NCBI GenBank assembly: GCA_020161665.1
Contig: JAIUPA010000015.1
Coordinates: 1 to 35,302 of the forward strand
Source of the DNA: Pseudomonadota bacterium
GTDB lineage: Bacteria; Pseudomonadota; Alphaproteobacteria; Rhizobiales; Rhizobiaceae
DNA: 35,302 nt
Direction: 5' to 3'
Shown here: positions 34,965 through 35,302 of the stretch, piece by piece
Position numbering within the stretch: position 1 is the stretch's first letter
Layout: the number at the start of each line of letters is the position of its first letter
Made by a program: the position numbers and the translations under genes
Notes under the pieces: model-generated
The model's database searches: none
What the model saw: the letters and a program-made list of their open reading frames with translations, nothing else
What the model was told of the DNA's origin: nothing

Positions 34965-35302
34965 TTACTGCCCCTTGCGCTGCTGGGTCACGAGACCGAT
35001 GTTCTTGAAACCGGCGGCCTGAATGCGCGCCATGACATCGGCAATCACGCCATAGGCAGCGGTGGAATCCCCGCGCACCAGAATGCGTTCGTTGTAGCCC
35101 GTGGTCGCAATCGCCTGCAGCTTGGCGGTAACTTCATCGGCCACCACCTTGGTTTCCTGAAGGAAGATCTCGCCACCCGCATTCACCGAAATGGTGATCG
35201 GCTGCGTCTCGGAATTCAGCGCCTTGGCAGAGGTCTGCGGCAGGTCAATCGGCACGCCGACCGTCATCATCGGAGCGGCCACCATGAAGATGATGAGCAG
35301 CA
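34965..35302 (-). CDS. tolR: Tol-Pal proton-channel protein TolR, C-terminal part (5' end outside window)
   Basis: 112 residues are visible to the right edge. They include the end of the membrane span (LLIIFMVAAPMM), then the periplasmic domain (VGVPIDLPQTSA, PITISVNAGGEIFL, ILVRGDSTAAYGVIADVMARI), typical of ExbD/TolR. It is followed by tolA after 9 bases. tolQ is expected beyond the edge. Confidence 0.94.
   Translation of the reverse strand, partial: LLIIFMVAAPMMTVGVPIDLPQTSAKALNSETQPITISVNAGGEIFLQETKVVADEVTAKLQAIATTGYNERILVRGDSTAAYGVIADVMARIQAAGFKNIGLVTQQRKGQ

Overview
The window looks like a chromosomal segment from an alphaproteobacterium of the Rhizobiaceae (Rhizobium/Agrobacterium relatives). 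The grounds are: a glnII-type glutamine synthetase divergent from a gstI-like small gene, the glmM...ftsH-tilS-cpoB-pal-tolB-tolA-tolR order on one strand, a DUF992-type secreted protein, Rhizobiaceae-like MnmA and SerC proteins, high GC with GTG starts, and RIME/REP-like intergenic palindromes. Species cannot be named from sequence alone.

Region 1 (1-10428, plus strand) is a nitrate/nitrite assimilation locus. It holds the end of nasT (ANTAR antiterminator), nasS (cytoplasmic nitrate/nitrite sensor), an AT-rich leader with a candidate NasT-responsive hairpin pair and intrinsic terminator, then nrtA-nrtB-nrtC (ABC importer with a fused tandem ATPase), nirB-nirD (NADH nitrite reductase) and cysG (siroheme synthase). 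No assimilatory nitrate reductase gene lies in this operon.

Region 2 (10356-17945) is an envelope module I do not recognise as a described system. On the minus strand: a small secreted Cys-repeat protein, an HlyD-type fusion protein, a DevC/FtsX-type permease, a DevA/LolD-type ATPase, and a secreted SH3b protein whose C-terminus carries the same Cys-repeat. Divergent on the plus strand: an OmpR-type response regulator, a sensor kinase, a Spy/CpxP-like LTXXQ protein and a small Cys-rich secreted protein. Short direct repeats with a 10-bp period precede three of the transcription units and may be the regulator's binding sites. The module resembles a Cpx-like stress circuit coupled to an exporter, but its substrate and signal are unknown.

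Region 3 (18354-24824) holds tRNA-Met, mnmA, serC, a DUF992 gene, an outer-membrane beta-barrel gene and glmM. On both sides of the barrel gene a palindromic intergenic repeat sits between two identical copies of a terminator-like hairpin.

Region 4 (25041-26762) is the gstI/glnII pair: a small putative translational inhibitor divergent from glutamine synthetase II, with a strong sigma-54 promoter for glnII. It separates glmM from ftsH. Together with Region 1, the window holds nitrate/nitrite uptake, nitrite reduction and ammonium assimilation.

Region 5 (26999-35302, minus strand) is ftsH, tilS, cpoB, pal, tolB, tolA and partial tolR, the membrane protease and Tol-Pal envelope-constriction cluster; tolQ should lie just beyond the right edge.
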